64,000 nucleotides of DNA from NCBI GenBank assembly GCA_022447205.1, contig JAKVBQ010000013.1, positions 17,810 to 81,809 of the forward strand, read 5' to 3'. Origin of the DNA: Phycisphaerales bacterium (GTDB lineage: Bacteria > Planctomycetota > Phycisphaerae > Phycisphaerales > SM1A02). The stretch's first letter is position 1, and every line of letters begins with the position of its first letter. The notes under the pieces are model-generated. The model saw nothing but the letters and a program-made list of their open reading frames with translations. It was not told where the DNA came from and did not search any database. Shown here one piece after another: positions 8,417 to 17,231 of the stretch. The position numbers and the translations under genes are program-made.

Positions 8417-9829
8417 TCAGGCTTCGATTCTTGTTCGCACGAGTTTCGCGATGCGCCTGATCAAGGCGGTCCGTGCACCGTTTTCCGAACCCGTTCGGTC
8501 GACCCGGCTCCAGGAGGGATGGCTTCGTGCACGTCGCAGCAGTGCGAGGGTCTCCTTCAGGAAGTCGTCCTTCAGGACCAGCTCCCGGACCGCGATTCGT
8601 CTGGTCGCTGCGTGGCCGCGGGTGCACATGCCTCGTGCCAGGTCCAGTGATCGGGCGAGGAGCACCTGCAGCGTCGCGTCGCCCGCGCGAAGTTCATCGC
8701 CGCCTCGCAGTCGTCGGTAGAGACGCCGTCCCTGTCCGGCAGTCGAGCCGAGCAGGCCGCCGACCAATGCCCCGATGCCGGCCGCCGCTCCGAGACTCAT
8801 GCCGCCGAGGGCAAGGTCGATCATCGCTCCGGTCGCCGCGCCACCCGCCGCACCGGCCGTCGCCCCGACGCCGGACTGCTTGAGTGCCTCCGTCGAGAAG
8901 AGGTCGATGCCGAGGCGACCCTGCGTGCATTCGAGCAGCGCGGCATCGGTGTCATCGTCCGTGAACTCGAACGCGGCGAGGATCGCGCGGTGGGTGAGGC
9001 GTTCATGCTTGCGCAGCGCCGCCTGCAGGACCTGTTCCGCCTCCAGCACTCGTTGGCGATCCTCGCTCGAATCATCCTGTTCCCCGGCGGGTTCCACCGG
9101 GACCACGTAGGCCGAGGCATCGACCAGAAGTTCCGCGATCGCGTGTGCGGCCCTCTTGATCGAACGCACGCGTCGTTGTGTCCGGTCCTCGATGAGGGCA
9201 TCGATCGCCTTGCGATGGGGTTCCGAGAGCACCGACATCGCCTCGAAGAGTCGACGTTCGTCCTCCACGTCGTAGACCACGGTGTCGAAGCTCGCCGCGG
9301 CGTGCAGGCCGAGCCTGGCGAGGGCCTCCCGCCATTCCTCCGCACGGTTGGACTCGTCCGAGACGAAGTTCATCACTGGAAGAAGGGGGCGTCCGCATCG
9401 CGTGAGCAGTTCGATTTCGTCGAGGTAGCGGGGAAGGATCCTGTCCCGGGCATCGATCACGTAGAGCACGAGATCCGCGACACGCGCCTGCCGGATCGAC
9501 TTCGCCTCCTGTGAGAATCGACCGCCCGCCTCGCTGCTTCCGAGGAATCGTTCGATGAGTGACGGTCCGTCGTCCCGTCGGTCGGTTCGCATGCAATCGA
9601 CGAGTTCGAGCAGTCCGATCGAATCCTCGAGTCCCGGCGTGTCCCTGAAGTCGGCTCTCGGTTCACCGTCGGCGAGGAGTGCGATCGATGTGACCTCACG
9701 GGTGGTCGCAGGGCTGGGCGAGACCTCGCCGAACTCCGCGTCGCGGGAGAGCGTCCGCATGAGCGACGTCTTGCCGGCATTGGTGTGGCCGACCACCGCG
9801 ATCTGGAAGATGTCCTTCTGTTCGCTCAT
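8417..9829 (-). CDS. GTPase with DUF3482 domain, partner of the DUF2868 protein
   Basis: A 470-residue GTP-binding protein of the TrmE-Era-Septin class. The P-loop GHTNAGKTS is at 14-22 and the G3 motif DTPG at 63-66; the switch I Thr pair (PATTREV) lies at 40-46. The canonical NKxD is not clear; NFVSDE may take its place. The C-terminal half has DUF3482 character with a Gly/Ala-rich amphipathic stretch (around residues 315-365), which may contact membrane. Start ATG at 9829 overlaps the stop of the upstream DUF2868 gene as ATGA, implying translational coupling. In gammaproteobacteria these two families also occur side by side; the function of the pair is not established. Confidence 0.85.
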   Translation of the reverse strand: MSEQKDIFQIAVVGHTNAGKTSLMRTLSRDAEFGEVSPSPATTREVTSIALLADGEPRADFRDTPGLEDSIGLLELVDCMRTDRRDDGPSLIERFLGSSEAGGRFSQEAKSIRQARVADLVLYVIDARDRILPRYLDEIELLTRCGRPLLPVMNFVSDESNRAEEWREALARLGLHAAASFDTVVYDVEDERRLFEAMSVLSEPHRKAIDALIEDRTQRRVRSIKRAAHAIAELLVDASAYVVPVEPAGEQDDSSEDRQRVLEAEQVLQAALRKHERLTHRAILAAFEFTDDDTDAALLECTQGRLGIDLFSTEALKQSGVGATAGAAGGAATGAMIDLALGGMSLGAAAGIGALVGGLLGSTAGQGRRLYRRLRGGDELRAGDATLQVLLARSLDLARGMCTRGHAATRRIAVRELVLKDDFLKETLALLRRARSHPSWSRVDRTGSENGARTALIRRIAKLVRTRIEA

Positions 9830-12090
9830 GTGGTCCGTGACTCGTGTGATGCGATGACGATCCTCGAACGCCACTTGCTCAGTGCGTGGGTGGCACTCTC
9901 CATGTCGGGCAGTGCGGGCGGATCCTCGGTGAACACCTGCTCCATGATCTCCTGGATGTGGCGTTCACCTCGACCCTGGAAGGTGAGGATGACCGCATGC
10001 AGCGCCGCCCCTGCAATCGCCTCTCCACGGGCTTCCGCCTCGGACCGGGTGTCGACGATTTCCGCGGTCGGCTCATCGGCGAGTGCGGCGATGCCTGCTC
10101 CTGAAGCCGCGCCGGTGGCAAGCCAGACCGGTAGTGCTGCGAGGACCGCGGGTGCGACCGTGCCCGCGGTCGCGAGACAGGCGAGTGCCCCGACCGTTCC
10201 ACCGACGGCAGCCCAGCGGCCCGATGCCAGGAGGCGATCGGGAAGAAGTTGCAGGACGTTTCGACCCGCCCTGGTGATCGTTTCCCGTGGATCCTGCATG
10301 AGGTCCTCGGTGCCCGGCAGCGTCCACAGGTTGCCACCGGTTTCCGCACCGGCACAGCGGGCGACAGCCTTGTGCAGGGCGAGGCGTTCCTTGTCGCTCG
10401 GTGCTCCATGCCACCTTCGCATCTGGGAACCGATCTCCGCGAACGCGGCGTCGATCGTGGAGATCGGTCCGCGTTCGATCGGAAGATTGGGACGTGCGCT
10501 GCCACTGACGGCTTCACTGAGCTGTGCGCGAGTGGTGGCGGTCAGGTTGTCGAGGTCGATTTCGTGCAGGTGACCGCCGACCTCGAGTCTTCCGACCAGT
10601 CCTCGCCAGTCCTCGCTTCGACGTTCCAGTGCATCCGAGTCGACGCGGGTCCGGAATCGTTCGCCTCCGGTGACGACGACGACGAGTACCGGCTGTTCCG
10701 CCGCCTCGTGGATCAGCTCGATCGATCGTGCGATGCCGCGGTCCGGTGTCGTCGACATGTCCACGACCACCACGAGTCGGGCCGGCAGGGTCGTGGCGTG
10801 CCGCAGCCGCTGGACGGTGGCGATCCGATCCTCACGGCTTTCGACCATCCCGAGATCGTCCGCGGGTGCGCCGGACGGTGGGGGCCAGCCACAGGAGGGG
10901 GTGTCCAGTTCGATGCCGACGATCGCCGACCCGATCGACTGTCGATCAGGCGGTGGTGGTGCCTCGTCTGCGTCGGGGCCCGGGTCGCCATCGACCAGTT
11001 CGATCGCCTCGACCCTGACCGCCTGTGGTTCCGTCAGTCTTCGCAGCGGCGCGAAGCGCGTGCCTTCCACTTCCGGTCGCCAGCTGCGGCGGAGACCGCT
11101 CCAGACCATCAGACAGAAGAGGAGGAGCAGCAGTCGAGGAGCGAGCCCATAGAGGACCACGCTGCCCATCAACAGTCCGCTGAACGCCTTTCTCGCTTCA
11201 TCACCCGCGCCGGCAAGGGCACCGGTCGAGGGATCGATTCGTGCGGCCTTCACCTCCGCCTGGTCCGGCACGTTGAAGCCCACCCATTCCGGGGCGATCG
11301 AGATCGCCTGGGCCGCTTCCTCGAAGAAGGCATCGGAACCGATCGTCGTCTCCCAGCCGAAATCGAACTGACGCACGGAAAGGACACCGATCAGTGCACC
11401 GAGCAGGCCGACGTTGAATGCGAGCCACGCGAGGTTGGTGACACAACCCAACGCCCATCGCGAGCGTGCGCCTCCGAAGTCCGTTTCGGCGACGGCCGCC
11501 GCCGCCGCACGTCCCTGGCGATGTCGATCGCTGTCCCGTGCAGTGCTTCGCAGGCTCATCCGACTCGAGATCCAGCCGGCCGTCCCGAGCAGGAGGCCAC
11601 CGATCGACCATCGTCGAAGGACGGCGCCTCCGAAGAGCAGCAGCAGCAGCCAGATCGCGAGCAGGACCGTCTGGCCTCCGAGCACCGCACCCAGCAGCCA
11701 GAAGATGTTCACCGGTCGTTCGCCCTCGACCTCGAGGCTGCCCATGCCGGCCAGGACACCTGCCCCGCACGCCACAAGCATGCCGATCCCGAGCGCGATC
11801 CTCGTCCATCCACGTATGCCACGGATCGCCGCCGCGAGGGCCGGGGCGTCGGTCTGGGCACCGGCCACGTCATCGAGCTTGCGGACGATGGGGGCATCCG
11901 GGTCACGCGGTTGCGTTTCGATGATCGGATGTGCATCCGGGTCGCCGTGGATGAGGTTGGCGACCGAAGTGGCAAGCAGACCCGTCGGATACGGAGGATC
12001 CGGACGGTGGCTGGCTGCATCGACTTCGTGGTTGCTGCTCACCATGCTGCTGCAGGCTGACTCGGCTTCATCCCCATCGGGGTGGGGCAT
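9826..12090 (-). CDS. DUF2868 domain-containing membrane protein
   Basis: A 754-residue protein with several membrane segments: a pair near residues 97-150, further hydrophobic stretches around 170-240, and one near 300-320 (VVLYGLAPRLLLLLFCLMVW). A long soluble region follows, then a Gly/Ala-rich hydrophobic segment near 650-690. It matches the DUF2868 family that precedes GTPase/DUF3482 genes. The stop overlaps the GTPase start by 4 nt. The ATG at 12090 gives the full frame; a second ATG at 12045 is possible. No enzymatic motif was found. A membrane anchor or receptor for the GTPase is the simplest inference. Confidence 0.75.
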   Translation of the reverse strand: MPHPDGDEAESACSSMVSSNHEVDAASHRPDPPYPTGLLATSVANLIHGDPDAHPIIETQPRDPDAPIVRKLDDVAGAQTDAPALAAAIRGIRGWTRIALGIGMLVACGAGVLAGMGSLEVEGERPVNIFWLLGAVLGGQTVLLAIWLLLLLFGGAVLRRWSIGGLLLGTAGWISSRMSLRSTARDSDRHRQGRAAAAAVAETDFGGARSRWALGCVTNLAWLAFNVGLLGALIGVLSVRQFDFGWETTIGSDAFFEEAAQAISIAPEWVGFNVPDQAEVKAARIDPSTGALAGAGDEARKAFSGLLMGSVVLYGLAPRLLLLLFCLMVWSGLRRSWRPEVEGTRFAPLRRLTEPQAVRVEAIELVDGDPGPDADEAPPPPDRQSIGSAIVGIELDTPSCGWPPPSGAPADDLGMVESREDRIATVQRLRHATTLPARLVVVVDMSTTPDRGIARSIELIHEAAEQPVLVVVVTGGERFRTRVDSDALERRSEDWRGLVGRLEVGGHLHEIDLDNLTATTRAQLSEAVSGSARPNLPIERGPISTIDAAFAEIGSQMRRWHGAPSDKERLALHKAVARCAGAETGGNLWTLPGTEDLMQDPRETITRAGRNVLQLLPDRLLASGRWAAVGGTVGALACLATAGTVAPAVLAALPVWLATGAASGAGIAALADEPTAEIVDTRSEAEARGEAIAGAALHAVILTFQGRGERHIQEIMEQVFTEDPPALPDMESATHALSKWRSRIVIASHESRTT

Positions 12091-12094
12091 GCCG

Positions 12095-12175
12095 GTCGAT
12101 CACCTGACCCGGGTCAGGTTGGATGCCCTGCTCCATGTTGCGGTTGCGAGATCGACGCCCTGCATCGAATGCAGG
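12095..12175. promoter_or_regulatory. Structured intergenic element between tatA and the DUF2868 gene
   Basis: The 98-nt gap contains a perfect 18-bp palindrome at 12102-12119 (ACCTGACCCGGGTCAGGT), flanked by the complementary heptamers GTCGATC (12095-12101) and GATCGAC (12150-12156), and followed by a 7-bp hairpin with a 3-nt loop (12159-12175). It could be an operator, a transcript-processing hairpin or a small structured RNA. No known RNA family could be assigned by eye. Confidence 0.4.
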
Positions 12176-12188
12176 CGGCTCTCCCGAC

Positions 12189-12509
12189 CTAGGCGTCCTT
12201 GACGGAGGATCCCTCGGTCGCGTTCTCGTACATCGCCGACTTGGCGGCGTCCGTCGAGTCGTCCTTCAACTGGGCGGTGGAACGCGAGGATCGTGTCGAT
12301 TCCTCTTCGATCTCCTGCTCGATGCCCTTGATGCCCTTCTTGAACTCCACGATCGACTTGCCCACCGACCGCCCGACCTCCGGCAGCCTGCGTCCGAAGA
12401 TCAGCAGGCCGAGGATCAGGATGGCCGCCCACTCCCATCCCCCGGGCAGGCCGAAGGCGAGGGTGGCTTCCGTGGTGAGTCCGAACGACATGGTGAAGGC
12501 ACTGGTCAT
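12189..12509 (-). CDS. tatA: Twin-arginine translocase subunit TatA/TatE
   Basis: Pore-forming component of the Tat pathway, which exports folded proteins. The mature pattern is classic: FGLPGGWEWAAILILGLLIFG (short N-terminal helix), the FGRRLPEVGRSVGKSIVEFKKG hinge and amphipathic helix, then a charged tail. About 106 residues from the ATG at 12509; a TTG at 12551 and an ATG at 12491 are alternatives, and none has a convincing ribosome site. At least one Tat-type substrate, the DUF1501 protein at 29467, lies in this window. No tatB or tatC is next to it. The start is uncertain; the family is not. Confidence 0.9.
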   Translation of the reverse strand: MTSAFTMSFGLTTEATLAFGLPGGWEWAAILILGLLIFGRRLPEVGRSVGKSIVEFKKGIKGIEQEIEEESTRSSRSTAQLKDDSTDAAKSAMYENATEGSSVKDA

Positions 12510-12709
12510 CGAGTTGATTCCGTCCGCGGTCCCGGCGCGGGTCCGTTTCAACCATTGTAGCGAGCTGCGTGCTCAAGGCGCCCTCTCTCTTCAAACCAGC
12601 TTCATCCGGATCGCTTGAAGCAACTGGTACGATTCGGTCGATTATTCGGACTGGCGCGCTGTCACGGGCCCTGTTGGAGTGGTCTTCACGCGTCATGAAG
12701 GGATTTTTC

Positions 12710-13984
12710 ATGCAGTTCAGGCCTCGAATCACCTCCGCCGACCCATCCGAACTTTTCCGAATTCGCCCCCTGCGATTGCATCTTTTTGGCGCTTTCATCG
12801 CCGGAATGCTGCTCGCGGGCTGCTCCTCGACGCCGGAGGCAGCCAAACCTCACTACGACCGGCCCCTTCGCCAGGGCGAGCAGGCCCTGCGCAAGATCGA
12901 CTCCGGTCAGGTGCGACCCCTGCTGGTCGAGGCCTGGTCGGCACAGGAGGACGGCCTCGAGGACTCGCTCCAACGGAGTGAGACCTGGTATTCGAAACCG
13001 TCGAGTGCCTCGCGTTTTCCCTTCCGGACCCAGGGTGAGACCATCACCCACCAGCGGGCGATGGAGAGCGTTGAGGAACTCAAGGTGATCCTGGCCGCAA
13101 GCGGTTCCGCCGAGGAGTTCGCGGATCGGGTCCTGGACCGGTTCGACGTCTACCAGACCGTCGGATGGGATGACCGGGGCACGGTGCTCTTCACCGGCTA
13201 CTACGCCCCGATCTTCAAGGGAAGCCTGCATCCTGCTCCGGGTTTCACGCATCCCCTCCATCGCAGGCCCGACTGGCTCCTCAGTTCGCCCGAGGGTGTG
13301 CCTTTCGGAATGCGCGCGGCGGATGGACGCATCGTCGATTCCCCGCCTCGTGCCGAGATCGAGTCGAGTGGAATGCTCGAGGGACTTGAACTGGTCTGGC
13401 TGCCGAATCGACTTGATGCCTACATCTGCCAGGTCAACGGTTCGGCGAGGATCGAACTTCCCGACGGTCGAATCATGCATGTCGGCTATGGGGGCAAGAC
13501 CGAGCGGCCCTACACCGGACTCGGCGAGTCGATGCTTCGCGAAGGCCTCCTCCCGAAGGAAGGACTGAGCCTCAAGGCGATCCAGGCGTACTACCAGCGA
13601 GAGCCGGCAGTCGTCGACCGATTGATCGATCGCAACGAGAGCTTCGTCTTCTTCACCGAATACGATGGTGACGGATGGCCTGCCGGTTCACTCGGGGTTC
13701 CGGTGACGACGCGCGCCTCGATCGCGACGGACAAGTCGGTCTATCCTCCCGGTGCCGTCGCACTCGTCGACACCCGTGCCGTGCAGTCGGATGGCAGTCG
13801 TGAGCGATTCGTCCGGCTGGTCTGCGACCAGGACACCGGCGGTGCGATCGTCGCCCCCGGTCGCTGTGATCTCTTCATGGGGATCGGTCCGCAGGCTCGC
13901 GTGCTTGCCGGCGGACAGTACGCGGAAGGCACGATGTACTACATCTTCCGCAAGCCGGGAGCGATGGTGACCCAGGTCGACTAG
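12710..13984 (+). CDS. mltA: Membrane-bound lytic murein transglycosylase A (MltA, 3D domain), lipoprotein
   Basis: Cleaves peptidoglycan glycan strands non-hydrolytically, forming 1,6-anhydro ends. The 424-residue protein has a lipoprotein signal with lipobox LLAGC (Cys near residue 38). The MltA domain follows (FTGYYAPIFKGS, PFGMRAADGRIV, YGGKTERPYTGLG), then the C-terminal 3D domain with ALVDTRAV, DQDTGGAI and DLFMGIG, holding the catalytic Asp. The ATG at 12710 is preferred over 12695 because GAAGGGA sits about 7 nt upstream. Its presence fits evidence that Planctomycetota make peptidoglycan. It converges with the UbiD gene. Confidence 0.9.
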   Translation: MQFRPRITSADPSELFRIRPLRLHLFGAFIAGMLLAGCSSTPEAAKPHYDRPLRQGEQALRKIDSGQVRPLLVEAWSAQEDGLEDSLQRSETWYSKPSSASRFPFRTQGETITHQRAMESVEELKVILAASGSAEEFADRVLDRFDVYQTVGWDDRGTVLFTGYYAPIFKGSLHPAPGFTHPLHRRPDWLLSSPEGVPFGMRAADGRIVDSPPRAEIESSGMLEGLELVWLPNRLDAYICQVNGSARIELPDGRIMHVGYGGKTERPYTGLGESMLREGLLPKEGLSLKAIQAYYQREPAVVDRLIDRNESFVFFTEYDGDGWPAGSLGVPVTTRASIATDKSVYPPGAVALVDTRAVQSDGSRERFVRLVCDQDTGGAIVAPGRCDLFMGIGPQARVLAGGQYAEGTMYYIFRKPGAMVTQVD

Positions 13985-14029
13985 TTCGTTTCCCTCGTCA
14001 TCCACCTGCGAGGACCGTGCCTGGTTGCA

Positions 14030-16051
14030 TCAGGCGCCGATCTCTCGAATCTTGTCCATGATCTCGTCCGGCATCGACTGCTGGGTGGCGTATCGACGGA
14101 CCCTCGATCCCGAACTGTGATCGCCTTCCGACTTCGAGGTGGCGTCGAACGCGATCCGTCGCCCCTCGGTGGCGTCATCCCGGACCAGGTCCCGGACCGG
14201 GTCCGCGCAGGCGGTGAGCTCGAAGAGGACGTCGTCGAAGGCATCGAGCCTGACCGACTCGTCGACGATCAGCAGGAGGTCCGCCGCACTGGACTCGACG
14301 CCCACGCGTTCCCAGATCGATTCGATCATCCGGTGGACGGCATCGGTCCCGCACGGGCCGGGGACTGCGGCCACCGTCAGTCGTCCGGCACCCCACTCGG
14401 GCATCGACCAGCGGAGGTCCTTGATTTCCGCGATTCGTGCTTCGGCGGCTCGTCGTTCCTCGGTGGTGTCGATCCGGGGCATATCCAATGAACGTGTCCG
14501 GGTCCGATCGCCTTCGAGCTTTCGAGTGGCGTCGAATCCGATCTTGCCGCCGGCCCCGAGTTCCGGTGCGGCCTGGTCCAGGATGTCCAGGGGACCTTCG
14601 GTGAGCTGCAGGTCCCAGCGGAAGTCGCATCGGGTGAGCACGGCTTCGAACATGGCACGTTCGTCATGAATGTCCACATCCTCGTCGACGACCATGATCA
14701 TCTTGGTCCATGCCATCTGGCCGGCTCCCCAGACCGAATGCATCACGCGTCGTCCCTGCATCGGGTAGGCCTTGCTGATCTGGATCGCGGCACAGTTGTG
14801 GAAGCAACCGAACATGGGCAGGTGGTAGTCCTCGATGTCGTGGACGATCGTCTTCAGCAACGGAAGGAAGACGCGTTCGGTCGCCTTGCCCAGGTAGTAG
14901 TCCTCCATCGGTGGTGCGCCGACGATCGTCGTGGGATAGACCGCGTCGCGACGGTGGGTGATCGCGGTGACCTCGACGATCGGATAGCGATCGGGGAGGG
15001 AGTAGAAGCCGGTGTGATCCCCGAACGGTCCCTCGAAGACCGCGCCCGGACCGAGCGGTTCGCCGTTCGACGGTTCCCAACCGATCGGTCCGCATTCGGT
15101 GGAGACCCAGCCCTCGATCACGATCTCGCTGTTGGCAGGCACCCGGATCGGGACGGTTCGTGCCTCGACCATCGGAATGCCCCGTCCCATGAGGAAGCCG
15201 GCCATGAGCAGTTCGGAGATGCCCGGTGGAAGCGGGGCGGTCGCCGCATACGGAAGCACCGATTCGCCGCCGAGGCAGATCGCGATCGGCATCGGCTTGC
15301 CGAGCTTCTTCCAGCTTCGCCAGTGATTCGCGCCATCGTGATGGACATGCCAGTGCATGGCGAGATGGGTCTCGTCGATGAGCTGCGATCGGTACATCCC
15401 GATGTTGTGACTGCCGGGCTTCGCCTTGCCGGCGTCGTCGGCATGGATCGTGTGCATGCCCGCAAGCGTGATGTACCGGCCCTGTCCCTTCGCCGTGCCC
15501 GCCTGTTCCGCGGTCATCGGGTAGCCGACCGCCTCGGGGTCCCCGTCGAGCGGCCACGCCTTGATCATGCCGAGTCTCGTGAGGTCGACCTGGCCTTCCG
15601 AGGTCAGCTTGACGACCTCCTGGCAAAGCGCGTGTCGTCGTACGGTACGTGGTGGGATCCGCAGGAGCGGGAGGAATTCGCGTGCCTTCGCCAGCAGTTC
15701 ACCCAGCCCGCGTGGCGGGGTCGGCTTCGTCAGCGATGCGATGCGTGCCGCGATCGATTCAAAATCGGAGCCGAGCGCGAGCTCCATGCGGTGGTAGCTC
15801 CCCCAGAGGTTGATCGCGACGGGGAAATCGCTTCCTTCCACGTTCTCGAAGAGCAGGGCGCGTCCGCCTCGGTCCTCGTGTCCGGGATCGAACGTTCCCG
15901 CCACCGCGCTTCGTCCTCGGGCGGACGACTTGCTCTCCCGATCGGCGATCGCGGCGATCTCGAGGATCGGCGAGACGGGGGTGTCGACCCGGAGGAGTTC
16001 GCCTCTGGAGTCGAGTTCCTTGATGAAGCTGCCGAGGGAGTGAAAGGACAT
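14030..16051 (-). CDS. UbiD-family decarboxylase
   Basis: A 673-residue homologue of UbiD, which decarboxylates aromatic acids using prenylated FMN in quinone synthesis. Family segments are clear: FVSTEC-like GWVSTECGPIGWEPSNGEP, FEGPFGDHTGFYS, AVYPTTIVGAPPMEDYYLGKATER and the HDERAMFEAVLTRCD tail. It is longer than E. coli UbiD (497) and has a C-terminal extension of about 170 residues with a second GFDATRKLEGD-like repeat at the end (AFDATSKSEGD). With the UbiE/MenG gene at 22823 it may act in menaquinone synthesis (the futalosine branch uses a UbiD homologue), but this is inferred. Start ATG 16051 is chosen because TATCGT lies 7 nt upstream; GTG at 16060 is the alternative. Confidence 0.85.
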   Translation of the reverse strand: MSFHSLGSFIKELDSRGELLRVDTPVSPILEIAAIADRESKSSARGRSAVAGTFDPGHEDRGGRALLFENVEGSDFPVAINLWGSYHRMELALGSDFESIAARIASLTKPTPPRGLGELLAKAREFLPLLRIPPRTVRRHALCQEVVKLTSEGQVDLTRLGMIKAWPLDGDPEAVGYPMTAEQAGTAKGQGRYITLAGMHTIHADDAGKAKPGSHNIGMYRSQLIDETHLAMHWHVHHDGANHWRSWKKLGKPMPIAICLGGESVLPYAATAPLPPGISELLMAGFLMGRGIPMVEARTVPIRVPANSEIVIEGWVSTECGPIGWEPSNGEPLGPGAVFEGPFGDHTGFYSLPDRYPIVEVTAITHRRDAVYPTTIVGAPPMEDYYLGKATERVFLPLLKTIVHDIEDYHLPMFGCFHNCAAIQISKAYPMQGRRVMHSVWGAGQMAWTKMIMVVDEDVDIHDERAMFEAVLTRCDFRWDLQLTEGPLDILDQAAPELGAGGKIGFDATRKLEGDRTRTRSLDMPRIDTTEERRAAEARIAEIKDLRWSMPEWGAGRLTVAAVPGPCGTDAVHRMIESIWERVGVESSAADLLLIVDESVRLDAFDDVLFELTACADPVRDLVRDDATEGRRIAFDATSKSEGDHSSGSRVRRYATQQSMPDEIMDKIREIGA

Positions 16052-16214
16052 CACGTCCACGATATCTCGTCAGTGCTCCGAGGTCTTCCTCCCCGGACCG
16101 CTTTCCCGTCGAAGCACGTGCCTTCCCGGTCTGGTGGACGCCCTCTCGATGCTCGCCGCACGATTCCCCAGCAAGTATGCTTGTTCCGTCCCTCCTGCAT
16201 CCTCTGGGAAGAAC

Positions 16215-17231
16215 ATGGGTTCCGATTCACTCGCCATCGACCTGTCGCACGTGTCCAAGATCTACCGAGGTGGCATCCACGCCCTTCGGGACATCGACAT
16301 CCAGGTCCATCCCGGCGAGATCTACGGTCTGCTGGGCCCGAACGGTGCCGGCAAGAGCACGCTCGTCAAGATCATGATGACCGTGGTGCGACCCACCCAT
16401 GCGACGGGAAGTCTCCTCGGCGAACCACTCGGTCGGAAGGCCACCCTGGCGCGGGTGGGCTACCTGCCCGAACACCACCGTTTCCCGCTCTGGCTGACCG
16501 GACGACAGGCGATCGAGTTCTCCGGTGCGATGTCCGGGGTCAGGAGGGTCCTCCGCAGGCGAAGGACCTCGGAGCTCCTCGAGAAGATGCGCATGACCGA
16601 ATGGGAGAAGGTGCGCATCGGCTCCTATTCGAAGGGCATGCAGCAGAGAATCGGTCTGGCGGCAGCCCTCGTGAACGATCCCCGACTCGTCCTCCTGGAC
16701 GAACCCACCGACGGTGTCGACCCGGTCGGCAGGCGGGAGATCCGCGACATCCTCGTGGAGATGCGGGAGGAGGGACGAAGCGTCCTGGTCAACAGCCACA
16801 TCCTCTCCGAACTGGAGATGGTCTGTGATCGTGTCGGGATCCTCGTCAAGGGATCGGTCGCGATGCAGGGGACCATGGATGAACTGACCGCGAGCAGTCA
16901 GCGCTACGAGATCATCATCAAGGGCGGGCCGCCGGAGTGGATCGGTGAGCATGGACTTGCCGCGAAGGCCGTTGATGGGGGCCTCACGAAGCTCGTGATG
17001 CCGACGACCGATCCCGAGTCCATTCAGCCGGTCCTCGACCGTCTTCGTGCGTCTTCCTGCACGATTCACGCGCTCCAGCCGATCCGGGAATCCCTCGAGG
17101 ACCTCTTCCTTCGTGCGGTCACCGATCCCGAGACCGGCAATGCGCTCATGCCCGGCGCGAAGGGTGACGCCCTCATCGTCCCACCGACCTCACCTCGGTC
17201 GGATCTCGAGGATGGGGAGGGTGGCTCATGA
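16215..17231 (+). CDS. ABC transporter ATP-binding protein
   Basis: A 338-residue ATPase subunit of an ABC-2 type exporter. Walker A GPNGAGKST is at 41-49; a Q-loop-like YLPEHH, signature YSKGMQQR (in place of LSGGQ), Walker B LVLLDEPTDGVDP and the switch NSHIL follow. The last 100 residues form the accessory domain common in CcmA/NatA-type subunits. The ATG at 16215 has GGGAAG upstream; the longer frame from 16134 has no such site. The stop overlaps the start of the permease as ATGA, so the two are translated together. The substrate is not indicated. Confidence 0.92.
   Translation: MGSDSLAIDLSHVSKIYRGGIHALRDIDIQVHPGEIYGLLGPNGAGKSTLVKIMMTVVRPTHATGSLLGEPLGRKATLARVGYLPEHHRFPLWLTGRQAIEFSGAMSGVRRVLRRRRTSELLEKMRMTEWEKVRIGSYSKGMQQRIGLAAALVNDPRLVLLDEPTDGVDPVGRREIRDILVEMREEGRSVLVNSHILSELEMVCDRVGILVKGSVAMQGTMDELTASSQRYEIIIKGGPPEWIGEHGLAAKAVDGGLTKLVMPTTDPESIQPVLDRLRASSCTIHALQPIRESLEDLFLRAVTDPETGNALMPGAKGDALIVPPTSPRSDLEDGEGGS

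Noticed and set aside
12076..12160. Possible TPP riboswitch or SRP RNA between tatA and DUF2868, from the ACCTGA...CCGGGTCA text
   Set aside because: The CUGAGA core of the TPP riboswitch is missing, no thiamine gene is adjacent, and the GGAAGGAAGCAGCC core of SRP RNA is absent on both strands. Kept only as an unassigned structured element.
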